Both the position numbers and the translations under genes were made by a program. The notes beneath the pieces are model-generated. The model was not told the origin of the DNA. It saw only the letters and a list, made by a program, of their open reading frames with translations, and did not search any database. From the NCBI RefSeq assembly GCF_004664715.2, contig NC_051084.1:64965334-65029333 (forward strand): DNA of 64,000 bases, given 5' to 3'. The DNA comes from Peromyscus leucopus (taxonomy: Eukaryota; Chordata; Mammalia; Rodentia; Cricetidae). Positions 1 to 11,887 of this stretch are shown here, one piece after another (the stretch's first letter is position 1; every line of letters begins with the position of its first letter).

Positions 1-13
1 CCTCCCTCCCTCC

Positions 14-44
<31 letters not shown>

Positions 45-45
45 C
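1..45. repeat. CT-rich microsatellite
   Basis: CCCT units pass into CT and then TTTC units. The tract directly abuts the tail of the minus-strand B1 that follows, so it may be an expanded SINE tail. It is cut by the window start. Confidence 0.9.
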
Positions 46-56
46 TTTTTTGTTGT

Positions 57-132
57 TTGAGACAGGGTTTCTCTGTGTAGCCCTGACTGTCCTGGTGCTG
101 GGATTAAAGGTGTGTGCCACTGCCACCCAGCC
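57..132 (-). mobile_element. B1 SINE, internally deleted
   Basis: Read on the plus strand it opens with the B1 reverse complement 'gagacagggtttctctgtgtag' core, then jumps from 'ctgtcctgg' to 'tgctgggattaaagg' and ends in 'cacccagcc'. The central B1 portion (about 60 bases) is missing. B1 is a 7SL-derived SINE moved by L1 enzymes. Confidence 0.85.
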
Positions 133-2129
133 TAAATTTTCTTTATGTATGGAAAGTAAAAGATCAAATGAAGAGTTGTGCTGTTAACATTAAAGAAACT
201 GAGAGAACATCTGTGAATCTGTAATAAGAATCATCATTCTGTCAAAACATCTTAACTAGACTTGGTGACAAGGCAGGCAAATGGCTCGTGGACAGAACTA
301 AGTTCCAAGGAACTCACATGAATGTCTTGGATGAATCATCCCACAAAGTAACACTCTGCTGCTGTCAATGCATAACATGCAGCAGGGGACAGGAGAGTGG
401 AAGAAGATGTCAACCCTAGCAACAGCGGGAAAGTCTTACTATCCACTTAGGAGATGGGTTAAGCCCCAGGGATAGGAGGGCTTTTGCAGGGAGAGATGGA
501 GGAGGTCTGAGTCATAGTGTCTAAGGCGCTACTCTTACTAAAATCACCATGGTTACAGTTTCCAAGGTTACAGTGACTACAAGAAAGACACATACAGTTG
601 AATTTGTTTTTGTTAAAAAATTACAAATTGAATTCAGAAAACAGGAAGTAATTTGAGAGCAATAGTCAAAGATAGCACATATGACATGACTTATTTTAGT
701 TGATGACTTCTATTTCACCTATTGTCTTTCAAAATGTAGTAATAAAAAACATTCAGAAGTAGAAACAGAGTTAACGATTAAAGCTATTGTAGTAGCAAAC
801 CCTTTAAAAAAATTTGCAATACATGTCATTCTGGATTGCCTTTCTACCAATGTACTGTACAGCACTAATCACTCAATGCAGGGTGGAACTCTAAACCTCT
901 ATAATATGTTTTGATAGCACATTATGTCCCTACCAAACTGTAGGCAAAATGAAAATAACCCACATTATTTGGCTAAAGAATTAAGAGTTTTGGTAAAATC
1001 TGGTGGCCCTTCTGTGCACTTGGATTTTGAATAATTCCAGGTAGTATATAAAGGTCCTGTCTCTTTGCAGGGAAGATAGGTGGTAACCTCTAAACAGTCC
1101 TCCTTTTCCCATTTCTCTAGTCTGTATTCTTTTTCTTCTTCTTTGAATAGAGTTCAGTACATTAGGACAATCTAATTCTGTCCTTTCAATAGTTTCCTTT
1201 TGACTGGTAGGTTGATATCAGAGCCATTTGCCTAGATGTCCTCTGATTATTGCCATCTCCAAAAGGAACAGATGAGTCACTGTAGGGTTCTGAGGGCTCC
1301 ACACAATTGTCCTACACTGTTTTTGTTGAAGAGTTAATAAGAAGAACCTCTGAGAAGTGGCCTTGTTAGAATTTTAGGGCTATTGTTCCACATGGCTAAG
1401 ATAACAGTTTGGTGTAACTGTCCTCAATACAAAGTTTTGTAGACAGACTAAATATTGCTTTCATGAATAGTCCTAAGGAGATAAGACAGTAGAGGAGAGC
1501 AAGATTACAGAAAGAAGAGCGGGTATGCTGATATGTGGGAGGTATGGGTTTTACCCAGCAGATGATAAGAGGCCTCACAGCAGACTTCTAATAAATGTTT
1601 TATCATGGAGAAACAGCACTGGAGATTTCTCACAAAGGAAGAAAAATGAACAATAATAAGAATATTAAAATTGAGGCAGTCACCTAAAATGCATAGACTC
1701 CATAGGTAAATAGTATTAATGTTCACAATGTCTATTCAAAGATAGCATATCTTTCAGAGAAGAAATGAGAATATTGTAGGCAGAGAGGGACTGTTTTACT
1801 ATCTTACTTTTTAGTTAAACACACTTCACATAAAACAGCATCAATGGGACACTACTGAAGCTTCTATAAAAAATCAAGGGTATATAAATGACGATATGTA
1901 GTGAATACTTACTTCTGAAGAATGGATTATAATTTCTAAATTATTTACACTCCTGGGTGAAGGAAATAGACCTTGTTTTTCAGTAGCCTATTATAGCTGT
2001 CTACTTCTTCTTGTTAGAGTTTTATGATTATTTTTGGTTTTATTAAGGAATTAAATTTAGAAGTGAAGGTCCCTTTATGAAGCAAATGGAATATGAAATA
2101 GAATCTATCTAAGGACAATTTTTAAAAAA
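133..2129. other. No gene or recognised repeat
   Basis: About 2 kb of AT-rich DNA with no convincing open frame, RNA gene or repeat that I can name. The short frames at 1396-1726 on the minus strand have no recognisable domain and look like chance. Confidence 0.55.
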
Positions 2130-2285
2130 TATTTTGTTCTATTTTTAATTGTGTGTACACATCTGTGCCTCTGCATGAGTTTGCACATGAGTGTAGGTGT
2201 CCATGGTGGCCAGAAAAAGGTGTCAGATCCCCTGGATCTGGACTTTAGAGCAGCTTGTGAGCCACCAGATGTGGCTCAGCAGTGT
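2130..2285 (-). mobile_element. B3-like SINE fragment (old)
   Basis: Plus-strand text with TG-rich stretch, 'ggtgtccatggtggccag' and 'gtcagatcccctggatctgg' followed by 'cttgtgagccaccagatgtgg' matches the reverse complement of the 3' half of rodent B3-type tRNA-derived SINEs. It is diverged, and the tRNA-like head (5' half) is missing. Confidence 0.7.
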
Positions 2286-3144
2286 GTGACCCATGTCTCC
2301 AGCGCATGAAATAATTTCATAAAAGCTAGTACAAAGTGAATCCAGAGGGAAAGGACCCAGCACGGGCTTAAAAGGGGTAGTCAGACAAGACAACAGCATA
2401 CATGCCACAGTCCCTACGTGGAAGGAATGGTACTAGACTTGCTGCCAGAATTAAGCTGAGAATGAGATGGGATTTGGGTTAGTAAATCCCATGCATCCCC
2501 TTCTACCCTGATATTTTTAGAAACTCTCGTTGATCCCAATGAGAACAGAAAGGCAAGAGTCCTCAGGAATGCAGTCTGTAGGGGCTTCAGCACCCCAAAA
2601 CAGGATGTGTGAGGAGTTGTTTGGTCCAGATGATATTTCAGTAAAATCATTAAATAACTTAGGTGATGTCATAGACAGCCAGATGGATAATTTTAGTTGC
2701 AGCAGAGAAAAATAGTTAAGACTGGTAATACAGATCTAGAAATAACTAAGCCTTTGTGTATTGGCTTAGAAACTCATCCACTGTGTGCACATGAATGTAA
2801 CACAGGAAAAGTTTTAGGTTCAACCATGGGTCGAAGACTAAATACAAGAGCAGAGGCTTAAACCTCCACTGACTGCATTGCTTGACAATTCTTGATTTCC
2901 TGTTCTTATCAGGTTCAGTCAATGAAAAAAACAATCATAAAAATACAACAAGCACAAGGAGAAAGCCTTGATATGTTATTGAAAACTGTACACAGCAAGA
3001 ACGTCTGGAACAATCCAGAAGGCCTGGATACAGGGCTTTGTACATTCTTCTTAAAGGAGTAAACATCTGAGATGAGAGAATGTTAAGTTTGATCTAAGAA
3101 TTATACAGTGAAGATGGATTGAAACCTCACATCGTTCTTCACTG
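2286..3144. other. No gene or recognised repeat
   Basis: Short open frames on both strands (for example 2530-2715 plus and 2414-2650 minus) lack any domain signature. I see nothing assignable. Confidence 0.5.
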
Positions 3145-3153
3145 ATATATGTA

Positions 3154-3187
<34 letters not shown>
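3145..3187. repeat. (AT)n microsatellite
   Basis: Uninterrupted AT dinucleotides after a short 'atatgtatgtac' lead. Confidence 0.9.
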
Positions 3188-3192
<5 letters not shown>

Positions 3193-3699
3193 TATGTTCT
3201 TCTATGACTATTCAAATAAATTAGTAAAAAACAAAATCTTCATTTTCACCCCAAATGAAACAGAATGAAGATTTGATACATTATTAACTATGTTTCTTAT
3301 TAGAACAGACATTTTAGTTTGAGCACTTTGAGAGATAACCATGTTGTGGAAATACAAGTCTTAGGTATGCAGAGAGAAACAAGTCAAAGAATAAATTTTA
3401 GAGGAAGTTATTAGTATACTCATTATCCTTAGTGTCAGTGACTTCTTATCTGTAGACATGTAAAAATAGGATTTGAGCAATAGAAACTACAATATAGTTT
3501 TTTCATATACTCCATTTTATAGTAATTTATCAGTTTCATTTTTAAGTTTAATTTCATATACTTTTTAATTTTATAGACATTAATATTATTGTGATAACCA
3601 AATTACTCACTGATTCTGTCAATTTGATCACAATGATTATCTAGAGATCGAATGGTAATTATATAAAATAGGTACAAGGTATGCTATACTTGAGTTTAT
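3188..3699. other. AT-rich unassigned DNA
   Basis: AT-rich sequence with no gene or repeat recognised. Confidence 0.5.
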
Positions 3700-4200
3700 A
3701 TTTTTATTTTTTTCTCTCTGTTTCCTTTTATTGAAAATAGGTTCCCGCCCCCATACAATATATGCTGGCTAAGGTTTCCCTCTCTCAAACCCTCCCAGAC
3801 CCTCTCTACTTCATCCCTCACCCAAATCCACATCCTTTCAGTTTATCTTTCTTGTTAGAAAATAAACAGGCCTTTAAAAATAATAAAAAACATAAAATGA
3901 AAACAAACAAATAGGACAAAACAAACGAATGAACAAAATAAAAAGAGCAAATTAATTTTCCCCAAGGGAGTCTCACTGGGTGTGCAAACCACTCTTAAAT
4001 GGAGGCCTCATGCCCAGCAGTAGATGGCCAACACAAACAGAACTCTATTGCATTTTTTGAGGTTCTTCATTTCATAATATTTTGTTGGGGCTTTTTTTTT
4101 TTTTTTAAACCTTATAGGTGCTTTCTGTATATATTATGGTTTTTGGCTTTTAGTTTTTATAGGATTTCTGTGTGTGAGAACCTGTGTATCTCTGCATCTA
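3700..4200 (-). mobile_element. L1 3' UTR fragment
   Basis: On the plus strand it starts with a T-rich head and 'ttttattgaaaatagg', followed by pyrimidine-rich 'ccctctctcaaaccctcccagaccc', then the A-rich 'aacaaacaaataggacaaaac' and 'gcccagcagtagatggccaacac'. These are the reverse complement of old rodent (Lx-type) L1 3' UTR. No ORF2 remains. The left edge is the old poly-A tail, and the right edge is uncertain by about 250 bases. Confidence 0.75.
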
Positions 4201-4534
4201 ACTATATGTGTTTCTTGTGTTTTTTCTTTGACTTTTTTTCTTCTGTTTGTATACTTAAGTTGAAATTCAATTGTCTCAAGTTCAGTCATAACTGGGAATT
4301 TACTGTGTTTTATTGGCAGTCCTGGCTCTGATATGTGCATCTGCTGCCTCTCTCTCTTTCTCTTTCTTCCCATCTCCCACACATACTCTCTAACTTGGCT
4401 TTAATGATGCTGGCCTCTATTCCCTAGATAAACATCTATTCAGCATCTGGGGCCTGTTTTTACATGTCAATGGAGGGAGAAAAAGGGCTGGGGTGACATG
4501 GCTTGGGACTAAGTTATCTATTACAGATTACATC

Positions 4535-4540
4535 ATTCTC
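4535..4540. repeat. Target-site duplication (left), ATTCTC
   Basis: Identical hexamer ATTCTC recurs at 4949-4954 on the other side of the LTR. Six bases is the ERVK-class duplication size. Confidence 0.9.
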
Positions 4541-4948
4541 TGTAGCCCTGAATTTCTCCAGCCCTGACTTGCCCAGCAGGCCGGACGAATCTCTCCCATC
4601 CGTGTCCCACAGCCACTTATAACATAATCATTCAGAGACTTATGTTAATTACAAACTGTATGGCCTATGGCTTGAGCTTCTTGCTAGCTAGCTCTTTCAT
4701 CTTAAATTAACCCATTTCTATAAATCTATATGTTGCCACGTGACTGTAGTGTTTCCAGTGTGCTGACATTTTGTTGCTTCTTTGGTGGCAGGCTTGCATC
4801 TCTCCCGACTCCGCCCTTCTTTTTGCTGTATCTCTGCTTGGATTTCCTGCCTGTCTGTAAGCTTTCTTACCATAGGCCAAAACAGGTTGATTTATTATTC
4901 AATGGGAGCCCCACATATTCACAGCATACAGAAAGACATCCCACAGCA
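4541..4948 (-). mobile_element. Solo LTR, mys-related (ERVK class)
   Basis: Read on the minus strand it starts TGCTGTGGGATG and ends ...CTACA, with perfect 6-bp flanks ATTCTC. The middle shares long blocks with the young mys LTRs at 40894-41235 and 43388-43729: the CACGTG-containing 'ttgccacgtg' block, 'tctataaatctatat', 'taaattaacccatttc' and 'acttataacataatcattcagag'. At 408 bp it is longer than the young 342-bp LTR and clearly diverged, so it is an older relative. No internal sequence or second LTR is present, which is consistent with LTR-LTR recombination leaving one copy. Confidence 0.85.
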
Positions 4949-4954
4949 ATTCTC
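4949..4954. repeat. Target-site duplication (right), ATTCTC
   Basis: Partner of 4535-4540. Confidence 0.9.
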
Positions 4955-6239
4955 TCAAACCATCACGAATGAATACACCATCACAATATTGTCTTATTCC
5001 AAACATATTTACTGAATGCTTTCTGTGACTCAGTGACTGTTGAGTCCCAGAGGACAGTGCACAGAGTACAGTTTGCCTCATGGACAAATAGTAAATAATT
5101 CTGTGAGTGATACTCAAAACCATAAAGAAATTATTGCACAGTTGAAATGTCTAGAATGATCCTGGATGCCCCACAGGAAAGATGATGTTTGAGGAGAGAC
5201 CTACAGGACCGGTGATAGCTAGACATAAGCTATACCAGGAAAGTGTCAGTCAGGAAGGTGAAAGAGTGGGTTAGAGACCTTGAAGGGACCATGCTTGATA
5301 TGTCTGAGGAGCAGTGAGCATTGGAGTAGAACTGCCCAAGATGGGTAGAGAGGTGTGTGCATTGACGTATTTTACTTGTACATTGCAATATCTTGCGATA
5401 AAAAAAAGACAGATAGGTTGGTAATATTTCTGAGGAAAGAGTTAAGTTCTGATTTGTATGTTAAAAGGAACATTCAGCTGGCATTGTGGAACCATACAGA
5501 GGGAGAACACAGCCTTCAAACAGGACTGTGATGCTCTGGTGGAGTTGGAGATCTTAGCGTGGGCCAGGAATATGATGGATGGGAAGCATTTGTGTTCAAA
5601 AGCCAACTAGATTTCCTGATGTGCTAGGTATAAAAGAGAGGTTTTAGGGAAGAATGGGGAGATGTGGAAATAAAAAGAAGAGCTTGCTGTGCATACATTA
5701 AAATAACCCCATAGCCTTCCTACTCAGCTGATTCCAAATGCCTTACTTAAGAAGAAAATACATTCACATTTCCTACCAGTTATAGTGTTTTTTTTTTAAA
5801 TTTTTTTTCTCTAGAGATGTTCTGTGTTTATTCTTTAAAGCAAACTGAAACAATTGACCAATTAGCTTTACTTTTGTTTCAAAAAATATTGGGTTATTCT
5901 GCATGTACGAACATTCGCTTTACTTCAACTTCCTTTTTCCTAAATTATGGCCACGCAAAAAATTAGAGAAAAAAGATCTTAATTCATTTTAAAGCAAGTC
6001 CATAGAAATGGTAGCATCAGATTCCCTGTGCTCTATAACCTGCTTTTCTCAGCTCTTGACATTTTTAAATTGGTGTTTATCTCATTATTGATTTAAGCTG
6101 TATTTCTTAAAACAGTTTCTAGTTCTTTTTACAGTTAAATTCCCTCTTCATTGAAAAAAGGGCATCTTTCTTTACTTTTACTTAAGTCAGAAATGTTTCT
6201 AAACACACTGTTTTTTAAAGTTACATATCTTTGACAGTT
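4955..6239. other. No gene recognised
   Basis: AT-rich DNA with a T-run near 5790-5810 that may be an old retroposon tail. I see no coding region or named repeat. Confidence 0.5.
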
Positions 6240-6350
6240 ATGTATCTTGTATATGTGTATGTGTGCACACCTGCATGCCACAACATGCATGGAGAGGTCA
6301 GAGGACAACTAGTGATGTCGTCATTCTCCTTTGACCATGAATTAACATGC
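6240..6350 (-). mobile_element. SINE fragment, B3/B4 type
   Basis: 'gtgtgtgcacacctgcatgcc' followed by 'catggagaggtcagaggacaac' is the reverse complement of the 3' part of rodent B3/B4 SINEs. Short and diverged. Confidence 0.6.
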
Positions 6351-6370
6351 TATTTTAAAGTGTAAATGTG

Positions 6371-6590
6371 AGATTGACGAGATGGCCCAGCAGTGAGGAG
6401 AACCTGCCTCTCTTGTGCAGGGCCAGGGTTCAGGAATCAGCACACACAGAGAATGACTCATGACGATCTGTGACTCCAGCTTCCTGGGTCTGGATACCCT
6501 CTTCTGGCCCCTCTGGCACCCGTATACTCATGGTACACATTCAGAGAAGTAGCCACACACATCAACAAAAATAAAAATAAATAAAACTTG
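6371..6590 (+). mobile_element. B3 SINE
   Basis: Starts with the tRNA-like 'agatggcccagcagtgagg' (A-box region), has 'gggttcaggaatc' (B-box region), then the B3 body 'ccctcttctggcccc' and a 3' tail 'aaaaataaataaaac'. Moderately diverged; non-autonomous and L1-dependent. Confidence 0.85.
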
Positions 6591-8104
6591 AAAAGATTAA
6601 ACACAAATGTTTCTGTATTTGTTTAAATGTTTTACTGGATACCTGCTGTGTACACCAAGATAAAAGAGTTAATGATACCTCACTTAAGGGTGACAGTTGA
6701 CTTAAGATAAAGTATAAATAAAAGAAAATGTTAAAATTGTGACAAGGACCTTTTTAATGAAGAGTTGGTAATGGTAATGATTAACTTTTACAAAAAAGCA
6801 TTTGCTTAATATAGGTGAATCATATGACTTAATCCTCAGTAAATACATTAATATTTTCATTTGACATATGAATGAGTGGAGACTCTGACATACCTAGTTA
6901 TGAGTGTTTGGAACAGGATGCAAACCTAGGGACCATTTCTTCTGGACCTATGTCCTTAATGTACATTTCTGCCTGCGAATAGTATGGGAAATGGGCTCTA
7001 CATTTTATCAAAGGGAAAAGGGTCACAGCAGTCCCTGCAATGTCTAGTCATATTGGTGTAATAGATCTGGGATTTGAGACATCACTGCATGATGAACAGT
7101 TCTAAAAGGTCCCCTTTGTGAAGTGTAAAGTCTTAGACACTTTATGACAGGAAGACAGCTCTAGTGACATCCTAAATTTTAAATTTTATGATTTTTTTCC
7201 CTTTGGAAGGGGAAGCAATTTTCCCTTTGTCATTCACATGCCAGAGACTGAAGGTATTTTTTTTTTTTTACTGGAATATTTCCTGCACCTGTACAATCAC
7301 ATGATGCTTTGAGAATATTAAACATTCTTTTATGCAGTGTGAGCAACACAGTGAATTTTATTCTTTCCATTTTTAACCAAACACAAAAAAAGCATAGCAA
7401 GACACAGAGTTATACATCACATGCTGCTGATCTTCTCAGGTCTATTTGCACAGTGTACAATATATCAATTGTATATTATAGATATTCTCTCCCAATCATT
7501 CCTCAAGGGCTTTTAACAGAAACTGAAGCATATCTTAAAATGATCAGCTTGAGACTAGTAAATGAATAGCAGCTGAGATGTTAACTTTTCATCTAACACA
7601 GGACAATCTGGTCTTTAATTTGGCTATTCCCAATTTGTTTTTGCACTGTAGTAATAAATGGCTTGGTTAATGGTTATGCTTCAAACTCGTAAGATATTTG
7701 GTCTCAAGTAATATTAAGGTAAGTCCATTTACCTTTCCATTGAAACTCATCATGATAGTTCTATTTTCTCTAGCTTTGCTGTGGAAATCTTGTCCTGTGT
7801 AATTGGTAATATTTCAGCATCCTATTTTATATGTAGTTGGTGGAGAAAAATTTAATTGGTTAGAAGCAAAAAATAACCTTAAAGTATCATCATGCACCAA
7901 TTATCTTCATCTGTTTCAATCTCTTATTTCTTCTTACTAGGACTATGTGTTCTCTGTTCCCAGGTCAATTCTGCTTTTGTTCTAAGCCCCAAGAACAGTG
8001 AGCAGATATCTTTGTGGCTGATGCATTGTTTCTTGTCCCTCATATTAGAAAGCTACTCTAATAGTAGACAATGGTTACACACAAAGTAATAACTTTGGGT
8101 AATG
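6591..8104. other. No gene recognised
   Basis: AT-rich sequence with a 13-T run near 7258-7270. The open frames at 7309-7569 and 7892-8089 show no domain or codon signature I can support. Confidence 0.5.
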
Positions 8105-8108
8105 CTCC
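8105..8108. repeat. Target-site duplication CTCC (left)
   Basis: CTCC recurs at 8574-8577, directly outside the other LTR edge. Four bases fits ERV1-class integrases; such a short match can also arise by chance. Confidence 0.6.
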
Positions 8109-8573
8109 TGTTGTGCCCTGGGCGCGAGACCCCCAAAGAGTCCACCAGAGACATGAACTCACCGAAATGCAAAAGCGAGGTTTATTTCAATTCAAGCCAT
8201 GGCAGGGACCTTCGTAGAGGCTAGAGGAGGTGCCCGCCCCTCTGCAAGCTCAGTTTTTAAAGGCAAAAACGACAAGGTTACATCATTTAGGGATGCAAGT
8301 ACAGGTACAACTCTGATTGGCTCAAGTTTTAGGGGCTTTTCAGAATTTCTGTGGTATCTTACTTTGTAGTTTTAACCAGCTGCTTGTCAAACTTTATAGG
8401 CTACCTCCGGCATTGGGGGCATTCTGTGGTTAATCAGTTGCTACCAGATGGCTCTTCAAACATCCTGACTTTGTCCTTTGACCTATGTCAGTAGCTCTGA
8501 GAATTTTGAAACTCAGGCCAGTTTCAAGCTGGGGTGAGGGACTTGCTTGAAATGGGGCTGCTTTGGTTCTTCA
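8109..8573 (-). mobile_element. Solo LTR, ERV1 (gammaretrovirus-like)
   Basis: On the minus strand it runs TGAAGAACC...CACAACA. It contains the poly-A signal context 'gaaataaacctcgc', then 'ttgcatttcggtgagttc' and the U5 end 'ctctttgggggtctcgcgcccag', a gammaretrovirus-type R-U5 arrangement. It is 465 bp with TG..CA ends. No internal retroviral sequence is adjacent, so it is a solo LTR. The U3 edge rests on the 4-bp duplication and is less certain than the U5 edge. Confidence 0.75.
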
Positions 8574-8577
8574 CTCC

Positions 8578-9399
8578 AAATACCTACAACCAGTCAGTTA
8601 ATGTTTGCTGCAAGCCACAAATATACAAAGTAGGATTTCAGCTGATTATGACAAAGCTAATAGCTGGAAGTAGCCAAGGGCCTTCCAGAGGTCAAGCTAA
8701 GGTTCAAGGAGCCTTGGTGGTATTTGACTTTTGATTATCAGCCGTTTCCTGCTATGAGTTTCTTGTGTGCTATTGTAGTTTTTCCATCATTTATTGGGCA
8801 TCTTATCCCCTCTACTAAAGGAATATTCAGATAACCTTGTGCACTGACAGCTATGCACAGCCAGAACCCCAGTTCAAGCCTCCCTGTAATTATCATTGTT
8901 GGCAGCATCTGTCCAGGACCATCCCCAGAAGGAGGAAAGTACTTTATCAGAGATATCTCTGTACTCTCTGAGAACAGACTTAAGTGTCCAGACTACCTGT
9001 TTGAGGAGGCCTGGCAGATGTGCCAATTAAGCTTAACTTCCTCCTTTCCCAAATCTTACCTCTAGTTCCATATCTCCCTTTAACTATCACCAGAGGCATC
9101 TTAGCTGGGCACAGTTTGCCTAGCGACTGAGTACACTTCCCCCACCCTGCAGAAAAATGGCAGAGAGCCACAGGAAAAAAGAAAGCAGTTTTATACTATA
9201 GTGGAGCATATAAGAACCCACTTCTTAGATATTACCCAAATTTAGCCTTTAGTTAATTCATTTCCCCATTAGTCACTTCCTTTTTGGGTTGCAAATGATA
9301 CTTAACAATTACTACCCCTTTATGTGATTCTTATTATCCCTCTGTTTGACCCTGGAAGCCTGGTTTTGTACTGCCAAGGGATTACTGCTTGTAAGTGTG
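8578..9399. other. Unassigned, probably repeat-derived
   Basis: No gene recognised. The position between an ERV1 LTR and a purine-rich repeat suggests older ERV material, but I cannot name it. Confidence 0.35.
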
Positions 9400-9900
9400 T
9401 ATATACCAGGACTCCCAGGGCATGAGGGAACGGAGAAGAGAAAAGAGAATGGAAGAACTAGACAGGTTTAAGAACTTGAGAGGAACAGAGACGGGGAAGA
9501 ACTAGACTGAAGGGCTAGAAGAGAGTACTAGAGGAATGAGATGGAAGATGAGGAAGAGCCAGATGGGGAACTACTAGCTGGGTAAGAACAAGCTGAAAGG
9601 ACCTAGATGAGGCAGAATTAAGATGAGAGAATTAAGATAAAACTTAGAGGGAGCAATAGATAAGTATAGAGAGAAATCAGGCAAGAAAGGAGCTAGGCAC
9701 GAGAACAGAACTGAGGCTGTGTAAATTGGATGTTATTCCAGAGAAATTAAAGCAAGTGGACTATAGAGCTTGGTGTGCTGAGATTCTATTTCCCAAAAAT
9801 AGTCCTCGCCGTTAGTAGTTCTTTCTCCTGAGCCCCTGGGATGTATAGTATTAAGGCTGGTCCTGTAAATATTATACAAGAAATGTTAATAATTTTTGCA
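9400..9900 (+). repeat. Purine-rich rodent interspersed repeat (RMER-like)
   Basis: A long GA-rich stretch with reiterated 'gaactaga', 'gagaactaga' and 'gaggaa' words, followed by 'cctgagcccctgggatgtatag' and 'ggtcctgtaaatattat'. I recognise this as a rodent medium-reiteration repeat but cannot fix the subfamily from memory. No open frame of note. Confidence 0.45.
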
Positions 9901-10144
9901 GTTACAGGAAGTTGGAAGACTACTTAAGCTTATTTATGAAAAGACTGGCTTGAAATCAGTGTCATAAACTTCTAGTAGAGGCTCATGAAAGGGCATTGCC
10001 TCACAAAGCTGCTTGTGTACAAGGCACTTAGGCAGATCTGTAAAGGATGGAGATCTGATGAAAAGGAGCCAAGGCAGGTGTACTTAGCATCACCTGGAGG
10101 ATGAACAAATTCTGTCAAATATGTACAAGAGAAACAACACCAGG

Positions 10145-10470
10145 GTGGTGATCTGAATAAGAATGGCCCCCATAGGCTCATATATTTGAATGCTTAGTCA
10201 CCAGGAAATGGGAACTATTTAAGGAGTCTTGGTCTTGTTGGAGGAGGTGTGTGGCTGGGAGTGGGCTTTGGGGTTTCAAAGGGCCGTTGCAGGCACCAGT
10301 CTCTTTTTCTCTCTCTGTCTGCTGCTGCCTGTGAATCAGGACACAGCCCTCAGCTACTTCTCGAGCACCATGACGGCCTTTGTGCCACTGTGCTCCCTGC
10401 CATGTTGGCCATGGACTAACCTAAGCAAGTCCTCAGTTAAATGCTTTTCATTTATGAGTTGTCCAAGTTT
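10145..10470 (+). mobile_element. MaLR-type LTR (ORR1/URR1-like), 3' part decayed
   Basis: Begins 'gtggtgatctgaataagaatgg', continues 'cccccataggctcatatatt', 'ggtcttgttggaggaggtgtg', 'ctacttctcgagcaccatga' and 'catggactaac'. The same repeat occurs at 34366-34555, 50513-51326 and 55937-56365. The arrangement is that of rodent MaLR LTRs (AATTAAATG signal near the 3' end, terminal 'ctaagaca'). Subfamily name not certain. Confidence 0.65.
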
Positions 10471-10743
10471 CTGGGCTAAAAATGTATTGGTGACCCTGAG
10501 CATAAAAGCCTAAAGAAGAACACTTAATGAATGTTGTCTATGTTAATCTTTGCAAAAAATGTGACCAACTCTTCAACTACCCAGGCCCAGAACCAGGGCT
10601 ATGTGTTGGCCCACCCCAGTATCCATCCTGAAAGACCCCCACTAAAGGCCCAGACACAGCTCCCCCAGAAATCCAAAAGGGCTGAGGGAAGAGATATCTT
10701 AAAGATAAACAGAACTAAGTCAGTTTCCCCTTCCTGGAGAGGG

Positions 10744-11169
10744 TGAAGTCAGGAGCTTTCCAAAGAACAAAGTCAGGATGTCTGGTGGTGACCAATTAAC
10801 CACGAGATGCCCCTCTCCAGAGATAACATGACCAGACCCCAGAGATGAGTTGTAAAACTCATGACAGGGCAAACAGATAAGCTGAAATAACACAGAGTCT
10901 AGGCCCAGGAAAAACTGGACCAATCAAGGATGGACCCATACTAATCCCCTCCCCTCTAAAGAATTTTGTGGTTTTGCCTATAAAAACTAACTTCCCCAAG
11001 AAAAAGGAACTCTCCTCCCTGCCTCGAGGTGTTGGGCGTGGTGGACAAGGGTTCCCTGCTAGCTTCAACTACGCAGGCACGTGCACTGATTCAAATAAAC
11101 CTTGCTATTGCATTCTGAACATCTTCAGTCTCCAGTGGTCTCTTTGGGGGTCCTAATCTGGGCAGAACA
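10744..11169 (+). mobile_element. ERV1 LTR (copy 1)
   Basis: Shares its whole layout with the LTR at 52162-52568: 'gtcaggatgtctgg', 'accaattaaccacgagatgcc', 'accaatcaaggatggaccc', a TATA box in 'gcctataaaaactaacttcc', the poly-A signal in 'caaataaaccttgc', and the U5 end 'ggtctctttgggggtc'. I could not find a matching target duplication, so the left edge is set by alignment to the second copy. Solo; no gag or pol nearby. Confidence 0.75.
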
Positions 11170-11319
11170 CACCCCATCTGTGATCTGCTAGAGCACATGA
11201 AGGGACCAGTCCTGCAGACCCAAAGCTGCAGGATCTTCACAACATGGAGCAACAGCAGGATATCCAAGAGAAGTTCCAGTGAGGGCCCAGAATCGATAGT
11301 CTAGCAGAAACCAGAGACC

Positions 11320-11755
11320 TCCTGCTAGGATTCTGCCACTCCTCCAGCTGCATGACTGCACATGCACAGTTCAGTAGCCAAGCAAGAGGCTTTCTTATGT
11401 CATCCATGCACAGTGTGGTCATGCAATCTGCACATGCATGGTGTAGCTCCATAAGCCCACATGTACATGTGTAGGGAAATCCTTAAAAAGCTGGTCCCTT
11501 CTTTTCTGCTCTCTCCTTCTCATCCCTCTCTCCCTTCTCTGCCCGTGTCTCTCCAACAGGCCTGGCCATGATCTCTTCTGCCCGCACCGCGGGCCCCCCC
11601 CCCCCCCCCCCCCCCGCCCCGCCCGCCCCCCGCCATAAAGTTCTGATGCTGGGTTTTGTCATGCCTTGTGACCTTTCCTCACAGAGTAAAAGCGTGGCAT
11701 TTAAAACCAACACCTCCAAACAGAACGATGACTCTGCAATAAACACTTGCAAGTA
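11320..11755 (+). mobile_element. ERVK-like LTR with C-rich expansion
   Basis: Contains 'catgactgcacatgcacag', 'ttcttatgtcatccatgcac', 'ctccataagcccac', a TATA-like 'ccttaaaaagctgg', then CT-rich leader and 'ataaagttctgatgc' and 'gcaataaacacttgc'. This order of CA/TG-rich U3, short TATA, pyrimidine leader and poly-A signal is that of rodent ERVK LTRs. Edges uncertain; no target duplication found. A run of C expands the GC-rich part near 11591-11632. Confidence 0.5.
11591..11632. repeat. Poly-C / GC-rich tract
   Basis: A run of more than 20 C followed by CCCCG and CCCG units inside the LTR above. Homopolymer length here may also be a sequencing or assembly artefact. Confidence 0.85.
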
Positions 11756-11825
11756 AAGATAAATGGATAAAAGGGGTTACTCTGTAACTCAATGTGTTCC
11801 ACTATGGTTTCCATGATAGATTGAT

Positions 11826-11887
11826 TTTTCCTTTATTTTTTTCTTTTTCTTTTTTTCTGTTAAAGTTTATTTTATTTTATTTTATTG
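11826..11887. repeat. T/TTTTA low-complexity tract
   Basis: T-rich run passing into four TTTTA-type units. It may be an expanded poly-A tail of a minus-strand retroposon whose body (about 11888-12080) I cannot name. Confidence 0.6.

Noticed and set aside
10744..11173. 4-bp target duplication for the first copy of the 407/426-bp ERV1 LTR
   Set aside because: Flanks are AGGG and CACC, which do not match; the left edge was set by alignment to the second copy instead.
11591..11632. GC-rich C run as a CpG-island promoter
   Set aside because: It is a homopolymer expansion inside an LTR with few CpGs and no gene downstream.
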